Shown here: piece by piece, positions 7,567 to 17,237 of the stretch
How the letters are laid out: the number at the start of each line of letters is the position of its first letter
Numbering within the stretch: position 1 is the stretch's first letter
NCBI RefSeq assembly: GCF_001936475.1
Contig: NZ_MSPQ01000001.1
Location: 124,001-188,000 of the forward strand
Origin: Algoriphagus marinus
GTDB taxonomy: Bacteria > Bacteroidota > Bacteroidia > Cytophagales > Cyclobacteriaceae
Reading direction: 5' to 3'
Length of the DNA: 64,000 nt
Position numbers and translations under genes: made by a program
The notes under the pieces: model-generated
What the model saw: the letters and a program-made list of their open reading frames with translations, nothing else
Database searches by the model: none
Told to the model about the DNA's origin: nothing

Positions 7567-10500
7567 ATGCAAGAAGGTTTGTATCGATCGGAGTTTGAGC
7601 ATGACTCCTGCGGTATTGGTGCAGTTGTTGATTTGAGCGGAGTGCCCTCACATGAGACGATCAGCGATGCGCTATACATGCTGAGCAATATGGAGCATCG
7701 AGGTGGCCGTGGTTCCGATCCTAAAACAGGAGACGGTGCTGGGATCTTAATTCAAATCCCCCATCAATTTCTAAAAGATATTACTATCCGGACAGAGATC
7801 AATCTACCAGAGGCAGACTCTTATGGGGTAGGTATGACTTTTTTCCCAAAGAATAAACAGCTCTTCAAGAAATCGAAGGAACTTTTAAATCAAATCATTG
7901 AGCAGCTGGATTTTGAGCTGATTGGTTACCGCTCTGTCCCAGTAGATGTAACAGTTCCAGGATCGGGTGCATTGGAAGTGATGCCCAATATTGAGCAGCT
8001 TTTTGTCAAACATAAAAAGGGACTGACAGGAATTGAATTGGAGCGAAAACTTTATGTTTTACGAAATTTTGCGACTTCCGAAATCAATGATAAAATACCG
8101 GGAGTAAACCATGCATTTTATTTTGCCAGTTTAAGTAGCCGAACCATAATCTACAAAGGTCAGCTACGAACAGATCAAGTTTTAGCCTTCTTCAAAGACC
8201 TCCAAAACTCTCGAATCGAATCGGCTTTCGCCATTGTTCACTCGAGATTTTCTACCAATACTTTCCCAAACTGGAGACTAGCGCAGCCTTTCCGTTGCCT
8301 TTCTCACAATGGAGAAATCAATACCATCCGAGGCAATTTGAATAAAATGAAATCGAAGGAAAACTTGATGAAATCGAAGTTTTTCTCCGACGAGGAATTG
8401 GCAATGCTCATGCCGATTACAAACAAAATGAACTCGGATTCGGCTAATCTGGATGCGATGGCTGAATTGCTTTCACTTAGTGGAAGAAGTCTTCCACATG
8501 CCATGATGATGCTGGTTCCGGAAGCCTGGCAGGATAATGAGGTCATGGATCGAGACCGTAAAGCCTTTTATAAATTTCACGCTTCCTTGGTAGAACCTTG
8601 GGACGGACCTGCTGCTTTGTTGTTTACAGATGGCAAATCCGTAGGAGCAACTTTGGATCGAAACGGCTTACGTCCGCTTCGTTACTTTATCACTAAAGAC
8701 AAGCGCTTAATTCTTTCCTCTGAAGCCGGTGCACTGCCCATCAGAGAAGCCACTATTGAACAAAAAGGAAGAATCAGTCCAGGAAGAATGCTTTGGGCGG
8801 ATCTTGAAAAAGGAAAAGTATTGTTTGACGAAGAGGTAAAAAGCGAGATCTGTAAAAAGCAACCTTACGAACAGTGGGTAAATGATCAGCGAATCAAGCT
8901 TCGCTTGGAAGATGACCCTGAGACATTGAGCCATCCATACTCGACGGAAAACATCAAAAAATGTCAAACTGTGTTTGGCTACACTGCCGAAGAACTTAAA
9001 GTTGTCCTTGCTCCTATGGGGAGCACTGGTTATGAAGCAATTGGATCAATGGGTGCAGATACTCCTTTGGCTGTACTCTCCAAACAAAGTCAACATATTG
9101 CAAACTATTTCAAGCAATTATTTGCTCAGGTAAGTAATCCACCGATCGACCCGATAAGGGAGCGAATGGTGATGTCCTTATTTACCCGACTCGGAAATGG
9201 GCAAAATATCTTGGAGGAAAGTCCAAAACACACGCGTCAGATTCATATTTCTCAGCCTGTATTACTTAATGAAAGCCTAGAGAAAATAAAAAATATGGAA
9301 GGTCAAGGCTATCGTTGCAAAACTTTAGCAAGTCTTTTCAAAGCTGATCATCAACCAGGAAGATTGTTAGAAGCACTGGACAGCCTTTGTGATGAAGCGG
9401 AAAAAGCTATTACTGAAGGAAAAAACATCTTGATCATTTCTGATCGAAATAGTAATGAAGAATATGCCCCTATTCCATCCTTATTGGCAATTGGAGCGGT
9501 ACACCATCATTTAGTAAAGAAAAAAATAAGAACCAGTGCAGGCTTGGTTTTGGAATCAGGCGACATACGAGAGACACATCACTTTGCCACTGTCATAGGA
9601 TACGGAGTCTCCGCCGTTAACCCTTATCTTGCTTTGGAGTCTTTACTCGAAATGTGGGAAAAAGGTAAATTCCCGTCTATCAAGGACAGAAAAACTCTTT
9701 TCTCAAATTATCAAACTGCGATTGGAAAAGGGCTCTTGAAAGTCCTTTCAAAAATGGGGATTAGTACGCTCCAGTCTTACCAAGGAGCACAGATTTTTGA
9801 GGCAATAGGTCTTGGACCTGAGGTGATTGACCGATGCTTTAAAGGAACCATTTCCAGAATTAGCGGGATTTCATTTGACGAACTCGCCGAAGAAGTTCTT
9901 ATTCGACACCGAGCGGCTTATCAAACCAACTCTCCAATATTGGAAACTGGGGGCGTTTACCAATGGAAAAGAAAGGGTGAAAAACACCTTTTCAATCCGG
10001 AAACGATTCATTTACTCCAAAAATCAACTCGTCTCAATGACTTTGAGATGTACAAGAAATTTGCAGCAAAAATCAATGAACAAAGCAAAGATGCATTGAC
10101 ATTGAGAGGGTTATTTGAATTCAAAAAACGCATTTCTGTCCCAATAGATGAGGTTGAACCTGCTTCTTCAATCATAAGGAGGTTTGCTACTGGAGCCATG
10201 TCTTTTGGTTCGATTTCCCATGAAGCACATTCCACGCTTGCCATTGCCATGAACCGTATCGGCGCAAAAAGCAATTCTGGCGAAGGTGGGGAGGACGAGA
10301 TCCGCTTTGCCAGAAAAGAAAACGGGGATTGGGAGCGGTCTGCAATCAAGCAAGTTGCTTCTGGTCGATTTGGTGTGACCAGCAACTACCTCACCAATGC
10401 TGCGGAATTACAAATTAAAATGGCCCAAGGTGCTAAACCGGGTGAAGGAGGCCAGCTTCCTGGACATAAAGTAGATGATTGGATCGGAAGAGTACGTCAT

Positions 10501-12057
10501 TCCACTCCTGGGGTGGGATTGATTTCACCTCCTCCCCATCATGATATTTATTCCATCGAAGATCTGGCACAGCTGATTTTTGATTTGAAAAATGCCAATC
10601 GAAAAGCAAGAATCAATGTCAAGTTAGTTTCTCAGGCAGGTGTAGGTACAGTTGCTGCCGGCGTGGCAAAAGCGATGGCAGATGTAATCCTGATTTCTGG
10701 AGCAGATGGAGGAACAGGAGCTTCACCGCTCAGTTCGATTCGTCATGCTGGATTACCTTGGGAGCTTGGCCTTTCAGAAGCACACCAAACTCTGGTAAAA
10801 AATAACCTTCGAAGTAGAGTGACACTTCAGACAGATGGGCAGCTTCGAACCGGTCGCGACCTTGCCATAGCAACTTTGCTAGGAGCAGAAGAATGGGGGA
10901 TTTCTACTGCTGCATTAGTAGTAGAAGGCTGTATTATGATGCGAAAATGCCATCTGAATACTTGTCCGGTAGGAATTGCAACCCAAAATGAGGATCTGCG
11001 AAAACTCTTTACGGGTGATCCGGATCACGTGGTAAATTACTTTTATTTCTTAGTGCAGGACCTTAGAGAAATCATGTCTTCACTTGGGTTCAAAACGATC
11101 GATGAAATGGTAGGCCAAAGCAACGTGCTTCAATCTACTGGCCATCTGAATCATTGGAAATGGGATAAAGTGGATCTAAGCCCTATTTTCCACAAAGTGG
11201 AAGTTCCTGATCACGTGGGGATTTTCAAGCAAATCGATCAAGAGTTTGAACTTAAGGAGGTATTGGATCGACAGCTAATTAAAGCAGCCCATCCATCCTT
11301 GGAGCAGGCCATGACCTCAGAAGGTAATTTCCCGATTAAAAATACAGATCGCTCTGTGGGTGCAATGCTTTCAAACGAAATATCTAAAATCTATGGAAGT
11401 GTCGGCTTACCCGAGGATACTGTTCATTTCAAATTCAATGGGTCGGCAGGTCAGACATTTGGAGGATTTCTTGCCAAGGGAGTAAACTTCGAACTGGAGG
11501 GTGAGGCGAATGACTACTTCGGAAAGGGACTTTCTGGCGGAAAATTGATCATTTACCCAAGTAGAAATGCACGTTTTGTCCCGGAAGAAAATATCATTAT
11601 CGGAAATGTGGCATTTTATGGAGCTACCTCTGGTGAAGCCTATATCAATGGAAAAGGAGGCGAGCGTTTCTGTGTGAGAAATTCCGGAGTAAAAGCAGTT
11701 ATCGAAGGGATCGGAGATCATGGATGTGAATACATGACAGGTGGGCTAGTCATCAATCTGGGAGAAATAGGCCGAAACTTTGCCGCTGGAATGAGTGGTG
11801 GAATCGCCTATATTCTAAAGGATTACATTACTGAAATCAATCCAGAGTTAGTAGATATAGATCTTTTGGAAGAAGAGGATTTCCAAACCATCAAATCCCA
11901 TATTAAGCGACACGTCAGACTTACTCATTCAGGGTTGGGTCAAAAATTCCTGGACAATTGGGAAGAAACCAAACAGCAGTTTATCAAAGTAATCCCTAGA
12001 GATTACAAAGCTGTATTACAAAAAAGAGCATTAGAACAATCAAAATCATTGGTGTAA
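7567..12057 (+). CDS. gltB: Glutamate synthase large subunit
   Basis: This subunit releases ammonia from glutamine and uses it to convert 2-oxoglutarate to glutamate, with electrons from GltD. The 1496 residues carry an N-terminal Ntn glutaminase domain whose nucleophile is the cysteine of HDSCGIGAVV (C15), so a short propeptide is presumably removed. A central domain follows, then the FMN-binding synthase domain (about 830-1220, MSFGSISHEAHSTLAIAMNR and GADGGTGASPLSSIRH). The 3Fe-4S cysteines are C1122, C1128 and C1133 in CIMMRKCHLNTCPVG. The GXGXG beta-helix domain ends the protein. gltD starts one base after its stop, so the two are co-transcribed. Expression is probably controlled in the long leader. 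Confidence 0.98.
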   Translation: MQEGLYRSEFEHDSCGIGAVVDLSGVPSHETISDALYMLSNMEHRGGRGSDPKTGDGAGILIQIPHQFLKDITIRTEINLPEADSYGVGMTFFPKNKQLFKKSKELLNQIIEQLDFELIGYRSVPVDVTVPGSGALEVMPNIEQLFVKHKKGLTGIELERKLYVLRNFATSEINDKIPGVNHAFYFASLSSRTIIYKGQLRTDQVLAFFKDLQNSRIESAFAIVHSRFSTNTFPNWRLAQPFRCLSHNGEINTIRGNLNKMKSKENLMKSKFFSDEELAMLMPITNKMNSDSANLDAMAELLSLSGRSLPHAMMMLVPEAWQDNEVMDRDRKAFYKFHASLVEPWDGPAALLFTDGKSVGATLDRNGLRPLRYFITKDKRLILSSEAGALPIREATIEQKGRISPGRMLWADLEKGKVLFDEEVKSEICKKQPYEQWVNDQRIKLRLEDDPETLSHPYSTENIKKCQTVFGYTAEELKVVLAPMGSTGYEAIGSMGADTPLAVLSKQSQHIANYFKQLFAQVSNPPIDPIRERMVMSLFTRLGNGQNILEESPKHTRQIHISQPVLLNESLEKIKNMEGQGYRCKTLASLFKADHQPGRLLEALDSLCDEAEKAITEGKNILIISDRNSNEEYAPIPSLLAIGAVHHHLVKKKIRTSAGLVLESGDIRETHHFATVIGYGVSAVNPYLALESLLEMWEKGKFPSIKDRKTLFSNYQTAIGKGLLKVLSKMGISTLQSYQGAQIFEAIGLGPEVIDRCFKGTISRISGISFDELAEEVLIRHRAAYQTNSPILETGGVYQWKRKGEKHLFNPETIHLLQKSTRLNDFEMYKKFAAKINEQSKDALTLRGLFEFKKRISVPIDEVEPASSIIRRFATGAMSFGSISHEAHSTLAIAMNRIGAKSNSGEGGEDEIRFARKENGDWERSAIKQVASGRFGVTSNYLTNAAELQIKMAQGAKPGEGGQLPGHKVDDWIGRVRHSTPGVGLISPPPHHDIYSIEDLAQLIFDLKNANRKARINVKLVSQAGVGTVAAGVAKAMADVILISGADGGTGASPLSSIRHAGLPWELGLSEAHQTLVKNNLRSRVTLQTDGQLRTGRDLAIATLLGAEEWGISTAALVVEGCIMMRKCHLNTCPVGIATQNEDLRKLFTGDPDHVVNYFYFLVQDLREIMSSLGFKTIDEMVGQSNVLQSTGHLNHWKWDKVDLSPIFHKVEVPDHVGIFKQIDQEFELKEVLDRQLIKAAHPSLEQAMTSEGNFPIKNTDRSVGAMLSNEISKIYGSVGLPEDTVHFKFNGSAGQTFGGFLAKGVNFELEGEANDYFGKGLSGGKLIIYPSRNARFVPEENIIIGNVAFYGATSGEAYINGKGGERFCVRNSGVKAVIEGIGDHGCEYMTGGLVINLGEIGRNFAAGMSGGIAYILKDYITEINPELVDIDLLEEEDFQTIKSHIKRHVRLTHSGLGQKFLDNWEETKQQFIKVIPRDYKAVLQKRALEQSKSLV

Positions 12058-12058
12058 G

Positions 12059-13537
12059 ATGGGAGCGAAAGAAGGATTTATTCAGTTTAAAAGAGAAACA
12101 CCTGTAGCTAGAGACCCAAAAGAACGGGTGGGTGACTACAAGGAGATATATAAGCCATTTTCCGGCGAGCAATTAAACCATCAGGCAGCGCGATGTATGG
12201 ATTGTGGAGTTCCATTTTGCCATAACGGCTGTCCATTGGGAAATGTAATCCCCGATTTCAATGATGCGGTTTACAATCAAGAATGGGAAGAGGCAATCAC
12301 GATTTTAAGAAGTACAAATAATTTCCCAGAGTTTACCGGCAGAATTTGCCCAGCTCCCTGTGAGGCAAGCTGTGTGTTAGGAATTAATAAGGATCCGGTG
12401 GCTATCGAATTAATAGAGAAAAATATAGCAGAAAAAGCCTACGAACTCGGTCTAATCAAAGCGAACCCACCAAAAACCAGGACAGGAAAATCTGTTGCAG
12501 TAATAGGCTCAGGTCCTGCTGGACTGGCTGCTGCAGATCAATTGAATCAGGCTGGCCATGAGGTTACAGTTTTTGAAAAAGATTCTAAGCCAGGAGGACT
12601 CCTTCGGTATGGAATTCCGGATTTCAAATTAGAGAAATGGGTGATCGACCGAAGAATCGATTTTATGAAGCAAGAAGGGGTGATCTTTTCCTGTGATACA
12701 GAGGTTGGCTTCAATATCAAGGCAGATAACATTCTGAGAAATTTTGATGCAGTTGTCTTGGCCACAGGAGCTGCCCAACCCAGAGCCCTAAACATCAAAG
12801 GAGATGATTTAAAGGGAGTTCATTTTGCGATGGAGTTTCTAGGAAAACAAAATCAGGTGATCGGTGGAGAAATTGATGAAAACCCAATTTCTGCTAAAGG
12901 AAAGCATGTCATAGTAATTGGCGGAGGAGATACGGGAAGTGACTGTATAGGTACTTCAAATCGTCATGGCGCTGCTTCGATCACTCAATTAGAGCTTTTG
13001 CCAAAACCTCCACAAAAAAGAAAGACCTTGAATCCTTGGCCAGAATGGCCTATGACTTTGAAAACTTCCAGCTCACATGAAGAGGGGGCAGAGCGCGTAT
13101 TTTCCATTCTCACTAAAGAGTTTATTGGAAATGAAGCCGGCGAGGTTGTTGGACTTAAGCTCGTAGATTTGGAGTGGAAAGATCTTGGTGGAAGAATGGG
13201 GTTTGAGGAAATTCCTGGAACAGAACGGGAAGTGCCCTGTGATTTGGCATTTTTAGCGATTGGCTATACTGGTCCAGCTCAGAATGGTTTACTCGAGGCA
13301 TTCCAAGTAGATACCATGGAAAACACATTGCCAAAATCAAAAAATTACAAAAGCAGTAACGGAAAAGTATTCTTAGCTGGAGATATGCGCAGGGGTCAGT
13401 CTCTTGTGGTTTGGGCGATTTCAGAAGGAAGAGAAGCTGCTGTAAATGTCGATGAATACCTGATGGGAAGCTCCATGCTTCCACAGAAAGACGAATCCTT
13501 TTTCCATGTGGAGGATGAAATAGCAAATGCTGGATAA
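12059..13537 (+). CDS. gltD: Glutamate synthase small subunit
   Basis: GltD oxidises NAD(P)H on FAD and passes electrons through iron-sulfur centres to GltB. In 492 residues it shows the N-terminal cysteine clusters CMDCGVPFCHNGCPLG and CPAPCEASC for two [4Fe-4S] centres. The FAD dinucleotide fold is AVIGSGPAGLAAADQL, and a second nucleotide fold is VIVIGGGDTGSDCIG. The closing FAD motif is VFLAGDMRRGQSLVVWAI. Length and order are standard. It follows gltB by one base and ends at a strong terminator (13565-13601), so gltBD is a two-gene operon. Confidence 0.98.
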   Translation: MGAKEGFIQFKRETPVARDPKERVGDYKEIYKPFSGEQLNHQAARCMDCGVPFCHNGCPLGNVIPDFNDAVYNQEWEEAITILRSTNNFPEFTGRICPAPCEASCVLGINKDPVAIELIEKNIAEKAYELGLIKANPPKTRTGKSVAVIGSGPAGLAAADQLNQAGHEVTVFEKDSKPGGLLRYGIPDFKLEKWVIDRRIDFMKQEGVIFSCDTEVGFNIKADNILRNFDAVVLATGAAQPRALNIKGDDLKGVHFAMEFLGKQNQVIGGEIDENPISAKGKHVIVIGGGDTGSDCIGTSNRHGAASITQLELLPKPPQKRKTLNPWPEWPMTLKTSSSHEEGAERVFSILTKEFIGNEAGEVVGLKLVDLEWKDLGGRMGFEEIPGTEREVPCDLAFLAIGYTGPAQNGLLEAFQVDTMENTLPKSKNYKSSNGKVFLAGDMRRGQSLVVWAISEGREAAVNVDEYLMGSSMLPQKDESFFHVEDEIANAG

Positions 13538-13564
13538 AGGATGATCCCAAAGGTTTGAAAATAC

Positions 13565-13601
13565 AAATGCCCCCAGAATTTCAAAATCTGGGGGCATTTT
13601 T
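13565..13601. terminator. Bidirectional terminator between gltD and the Spy-like gene
   Basis: A perfect 13-bp stem (13565-13577 with 13587-13599) with a GC-rich core and nine-base loop is flanked by A on the left and T on the right. It can therefore stop transcription from both convergent genes. Confidence 0.9.
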
Positions 13602-13619
13602 ACTTTTAAAGGCTTTGAT

Positions 13620-14048
13620 TTAATTTCCTCCACCTCTTCGTTTTCGAAACTCTTCCCGATCTTCAATCTGACCTCCCGGTCTTCTACCTCGATCTTTTTG
13701 ACTTAGCTTTATTTCTTCCCATTTTCCAAGCTGCTCTTCAGTAAGTACTGACTTGATTTTTTCATCCTGCCTTTTCATCTCTTCTCTTCGAGCATCCATT
13801 TCGGCTTTTCTAGCTTCGGTTTCTTTCATCCGCTCAGCTCGATCCTGATCCATTTTTTTGGCTCGTTCGAGATTTATTTCAAGAATTTGCTTTTTCTGAT
13901 CAGCAGAAAGGCTTAATTCTTCAGCCATTTTCTCGGTCATTTTCGTTGCCCGTTGTTCTGGGCTTGGTCGCTCGCCACCTCGCTGTTGTGCCATTGCACT
14001 TAAGCCGATGAATGCCATCAGACCTAAGGTTAAAATTATTTTTTTCAT
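13620..14048 (-). CDS. Small secreted Spy/CpxP-like protein
   Basis: The 142-residue protein starts with a cleavable signal peptide (MKKIILTLGLMAFIGLSAMA, cut before QQRGG). The mature part is very rich in charged helix: ELSLSADQKKQILEINLERAK, then long Glu/Arg/Met/Lys heptads, then LTEEQLGKWEEIK and a Gly/Arg-rich tail. The paired 'L(S/T)xxQ' segments resemble the LTxxQ repeats of Spy/CpxP periplasmic chaperones and the DUF4890 proteins of Bacteroidota. A role in envelope stress or metal response is inferred from those families. It is a monocistronic gene, convergent with gltD. Confidence 0.7.
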   Translation of the reverse strand: MKKIILTLGLMAFIGLSAMAQQRGGERPSPEQRATKMTEKMAEELSLSADQKKQILEINLERAKKMDQDRAERMKETEARKAEMDARREEMKRQDEKIKSVLTEEQLGKWEEIKLSQKDRGRRPGGQIEDREEFRKRRGGGN

Positions 14049-14207
14049 CTTTTTTGTGGGTTAGTTACAAGGTTTAGACCTGTGATGCCTATCTAGGTTT
14101 AACAAGAACTACCAAAATGATTGTTAAGAAAACTTAATTACCTATTTGCACCATCAAGACAAATAATTCTCTTAATCCCATCGCCTGAGTTATTTACTAC
14201 TTAAAAA

Positions 14208-15539
14208 TTATCTTTCCTCAATCAATTCTTTTCGCTCACTTTCCTTGACATATTTTGGCTTGATCAAGAGACGCAAACTCGGATCAAAACTGAGGTAATT
14301 CCAAGACCAGTTTAGAAATACAAACAGTCTGTTTTTCACTCCGAGAATAGCCATAAGATGAACAAACAACCAAGTTAACCAGGCAAACAAGCCCTGGAAT
14401 TTGATAAAAGGAAGATCAACTACCGCGAGCGTTCTTCCGACTGTCGCCATAGATCCAAGATCTTTGTATCGAAAAGGCTTTAGATCATGATCTTTTGTAA
14501 TTTGAAATAAATTTTTTGCAAGATTCTCTGCCTGTTGAAGTGCAACCTGAGCAACTTGAGGATGTCCTTTGGGATGATCATCACTCAGCATAAGACTGAT
14601 ATCGCCTATTGCAAAAACATTTGGAAATCCCTTGACCTCGGAATATTCATTGACGATTAATCGGCCATTTGGGGCATAGGATTCTTTGGGAAATCCTTCT
14701 ATGAGATTTGGTTTGATTCCCGCAGCCCATAGCAAAGTCTGAGTCTCCAAAAAAACATCTCCTTCCAAAGTCACAATCTGCCCATCATAATCTTTGACTA
14801 GTGTCTTAAGCATCACTTCTACGCCAAGTTTCTGCAAATATTTCAGTGCATGCTCCTGGGATTCCTTAGACATGGGCGCTAATAATACAGGCCCTGCTTC
14901 AATCAGGACCACTTTCATGTTGTGAAAATTGAGTTGGGGATAGTCTTTTGGAAGGACATTATTTCGTAGCTCGGCTATGGCTCCTGCAAGTTCTACACCG
15001 GTAGGTCCACCACCAACGATGACTACATTCATCAGATGCTTCCGATGCTCTACTTTCTCAATATTGATCGCCCGCTCATAGTTGGAGATAATTTTATTTC
15101 GGATATATAAAGCCTCCGAGACAGTCTTCATCGGCGTGGCGTAGTATTCAATACTTTTATTTCCAAAGTAATTGGTATCCGCTCCCATAGCCAAGACCAG
15201 GTAATCATAATCTACAAAGCCTTCATTGGTGTACAATCTTTTCTTTTCTGAATCAAAACGACTCACCTCGGCCATCCGAAAGGTTACATTGCGGGCATGA
15301 TGGAAGATTTTGCGAAGCGGAAAAGAAATTGCGCTTGGCTCCAAACCTGCTGTTGCTACTTGATAGAAAAGAGGTTGAAACTGATGGTAATTATTCTTGT
15401 CGAGAAGAATCACCTGAAAATTCTTCTTCATTAATTTTCTGGCAAGTTTCAGCCCTGCAAAACCAGCTCCGACGATAACTACTTTAGGAAAATTCGAGGA
15501 GGGTATATTTGGGATATGATGGGAGTCGGAAGAATTCAT
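14208..15539 (-). CDS. ndh: Type II NADH:quinone oxidoreductase
   Basis: This non-proton-pumping NADH dehydrogenase passes electrons to the quinone pool at the inner face of the cytoplasmic membrane. The 443 residues include the FAD fold VVIVGAGFAGLKLARKLMKK (about residue 20), the NADH fold NVVIVGGGPTGVELAGAIAEL (about 170), and the FAD-closing segment NVFAIGDISLML. A C-terminal hydrophobic and aromatic region (about 385-420) probably attaches it to the membrane. The gene stands alone, with 158 bp to the Spy-like gene and 198 bp to the divergent yebC. Other pyridine-nucleotide disulphide oxidoreductases are less likely given the C-terminal membrane segment. Confidence 0.92.
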   Translation of the reverse strand: MNSSDSHHIPNIPSSNFPKVVIVGAGFAGLKLARKLMKKNFQVILLDKNNYHQFQPLFYQVATAGLEPSAISFPLRKIFHHARNVTFRMAEVSRFDSEKKRLYTNEGFVDYDYLVLAMGADTNYFGNKSIEYYATPMKTVSEALYIRNKIISNYERAINIEKVEHRKHLMNVVIVGGGPTGVELAGAIAELRNNVLPKDYPQLNFHNMKVVLIEAGPVLLAPMSKESQEHALKYLQKLGVEVMLKTLVKDYDGQIVTLEGDVFLETQTLLWAAGIKPNLIEGFPKESYAPNGRLIVNEYSEVKGFPNVFAIGDISLMLSDDHPKGHPQVAQVALQQAENLAKNLFQITKDHDLKPFRYKDLGSMATVGRTLAVVDLPFIKFQGLFAWLTWLFVHLMAILGVKNRLFVFLNWSWNYLSFDPSLRLLIKPKYVKESERKELIEER

Positions 15540-15737
15540 AGGAAGATATGTTTAAAAAAGTTAACGGTAAATCCTTCAACTAGGGTCTAAGAAAAGTAAG
15601 TAATTTCAGGCTGAGCCCTAAAACCCGGACCATTTGAGGTTTAGAGGAATATTTTGATGAAAAGTCATCATTGAAAAGAAGCATTTCTGCCTAAATGAAA
15701 AGATTTGCTATTTTTACCCACCAAATAAAAGAGATCC

Positions 15738-16445
15738 ATGGGAAGAGCATTTGAGTTCAGAAAAGAACGAAAATTCAAAAGATGGGACAAAATGTCCAAG
15801 GTATTTACCCGATTGGGTAAAGAAATCGTGATGGCGGTCAAATCTGGAGGCCCAGATCCTGCTTCCAATCCAAGACTTCGGACCATCATGCAAAATGCCA
15901 AAGGTGCTCAAATGCCTAAGGATAGGATCGAAGCTGCAATCAAACGTGCCTCAAACAAAGATGAGAAAGACTTTGAAGAAATGGTGTACGAAGGCTATGG
16001 CCCCTTTGGGATCGCAGTCATTGTAGAGACCTCCACTGATAATATCAACCGAACTGTAGCCAATGTTCGAAGTTATTTTTCCAAAGCTGGTGGATCCCTT
16101 GGCACTTCAGGATCAGTAAGTTTTATGTTTGACCGCAAAGCAGTATTCAGATTTGCGAAAGGTGATTTTGATTTGGAAGAATTAGAATTCGAATTAATTG
16201 ATTTCGGATTGGTGGATATCGACGAAAATGAAGGGGAAATCTTCGTTTACACCGAATTTGAAGATTTTGGAACCATGCAAAAAGCATTGGAAGAAAAAAA
16301 TATAGAAATCATCAGTGCAGATTTTCAGCGTTTCCCAACTACCCTAACGGAATTGACCGAAGAGCAGGAGGAGATCATCCATAAAATGATCGAGAAAATG
16401 GAAGAGGATGATGATGTCAATCAAATATTTACCAACATGGCCTAG
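15738..16445 (+). CDS. YebC/PmpR-family protein
   Basis: The 235-residue protein has the full family pattern: a basic N-terminus (MGRAFEFRKERKFKRWDKM), the segment AVKSGGPDPASNPRLRTIM, then MPKDRIEAAIKRA and YEGYGPFGIAVIVETSTDNI. The acidic C-terminus is typical. Family members were named as transcription regulators; several recent reports describe YebC proteins acting on translation of proline stretches. Which applies here cannot be read from the sequence. The TAG stop lies inside a GC-rich hairpin with a T tract immediately before the next gene, so read-through to the DUF84 gene may be limited. Confidence 0.93.
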   Translation: MGRAFEFRKERKFKRWDKMSKVFTRLGKEIVMAVKSGGPDPASNPRLRTIMQNAKGAQMPKDRIEAAIKRASNKDEKDFEEMVYEGYGPFGIAVIVETSTDNINRTVANVRSYFSKAGGSLGTSGSVSFMFDRKAVFRFAKGDFDLEELEFELIDFGLVDIDENEGEIFVYTEFEDFGTMQKALEEKNIEIISADFQRFPTTLTELTEEQEEIIHKMIEKMEEDDDVNQIFTNMA

Positions 16446-16464
16446 GCGCTAGCCAGGCCTTTTT
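16439..16464 (+). terminator. Intercistronic terminator hairpin at the end of yebC
   Basis: GGCCT (16439-16443) pairs with AGGCC (16455-16459) and GGC (16445-16447) with GCC (16452-16454), loop GCTA, with one unpaired A. Five T follow at 16460-16464. It contains the yebC stop codon and ends 2 bp before the next ATG (16467), so it may act as an attenuator. Confidence 0.7.
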
Positions 16465-16466
16465 CT

Positions 16467-17033
16467 ATGATATTCCCAAAAAGACAAAATTTTCAGGCAT
16501 CCGAAAAAGCATTAATCATTGTAGGAAGCAAAAATCCTGTCAAAATTTCCTGTACCGAATTAGCTTTTACAGAAGCCTTCAATCAAGGTTTTATTTTAAA
16601 TGGAGTGAATGTCTCTTCTTTGGTATCTGATCAGCCAAGAGGAGATGAGGAAACTTTTTTAGGTGCAAAAAACAGGGCTTTAAATTCAAAATCAATCTTC
16701 CCTGAAGCAGATTATTGGGTGGGAATAGAAGGAGGAATTGCAGAAGACGCCTTAGGAATGAACGCCTTTGCTTGGGTCTATATCGAAAATAAATCTGGAA
16801 AAGCAGGCTACTCCAAAACCGGTATCTTTTACCTTCCAAAAGCAATTGCTGATTTGGTGAATTCCGGAATGGAATTGGGAGCTGCAGATGACCAGTTTTT
16901 TTCGAAAGAAAACTCCAAGCATTCCGGAGGGTCTGTTGGAATTTTAACTAACGGAGTTTTAAATCGGGAAGCATATTATCAACAAGCAATTATTTTAGCT
17001 TTGATTCCTTTTGTAAAGGAAAATTTGTATTAA
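16467..17033 (+). CDS. DUF84/YjjX-family (inosine/xanthosine) triphosphatase
   Basis: The 188 residues match the YjjX/DUF84 family, which is related to Maf/Ham1 housekeeping nucleotidases that remove ITP and XTP. Characteristic segments are IIVGSKNPVKISCTELAF near the N-terminus, SDQPRGDEETFLGAKNRAL in the middle and DYWVGIEGGI. Substrate specificity is taken from the E. coli family member. The gene starts 21 bp after yebC, just downstream of a hairpin, with the same orientation. The C-terminal segment SGGSVGILTNGVLNREAYYQQA is also family-like. Confidence 0.85.
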   Translation: MIFPKRQNFQASEKALIIVGSKNPVKISCTELAFTEAFNQGFILNGVNVSSLVSDQPRGDEETFLGAKNRALNSKSIFPEADYWVGIEGGIAEDALGMNAFAWVYIENKSGKAGYSKTGIFYLPKAIADLVNSGMELGAADDQFFSKENSKHSGGSVGILTNGVLNREAYYQQAIILALIPFVKENLY

Positions 17034-17208
17034 GATGGCCATTTATGTAAAAAAAATTAATGAATAATAAATTATTAAAATAAAATTCTGAATTGTTTGT
17101 AAATTCTTAAATAATTATCTTCTTTAAGAAAAGATTAAAAGATAGCCTTGAAATTATAAATCTTACCTCAGTAATAGTTGCTTAAATCACCCTACCCTTA
17201 AGTAGCAG
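17034..17208 (+). other. AT-rich spacer, possible small-RNA region
   Basis: There is no ORF here. Between the DUF84 stop and a strong terminator lie 175 bp including a small dyad CTAC-CCTTAA-GTAG and a TTGAAATTATAAATCTT stretch that is a poor promoter match. It is either a long 3' untranslated region or the body of a short independent transcript ending at 17237. Confidence 0.3.
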
Positions 17209-17237
17209 TAGACCTCCTTCCGGAGGTCTATTTTTTT
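17209..17237 (+). terminator. Rho-independent terminator, + strand
   Basis: TAGACCTCC (17209-17217) pairs perfectly with GGAGGTCTA (17222-17230) around TTCC, then seven T. It ends the DUF84 transcript or a small RNA. The TAG stop of the opposite-strand secreted-protein gene (17230-17228) lies in the right arm. Confidence 0.85.

Noticed and set aside
10008..10385. 125-aa antisense ORF within gltB
   Set aside because: It is a shadow of a strongly conserved coding region.
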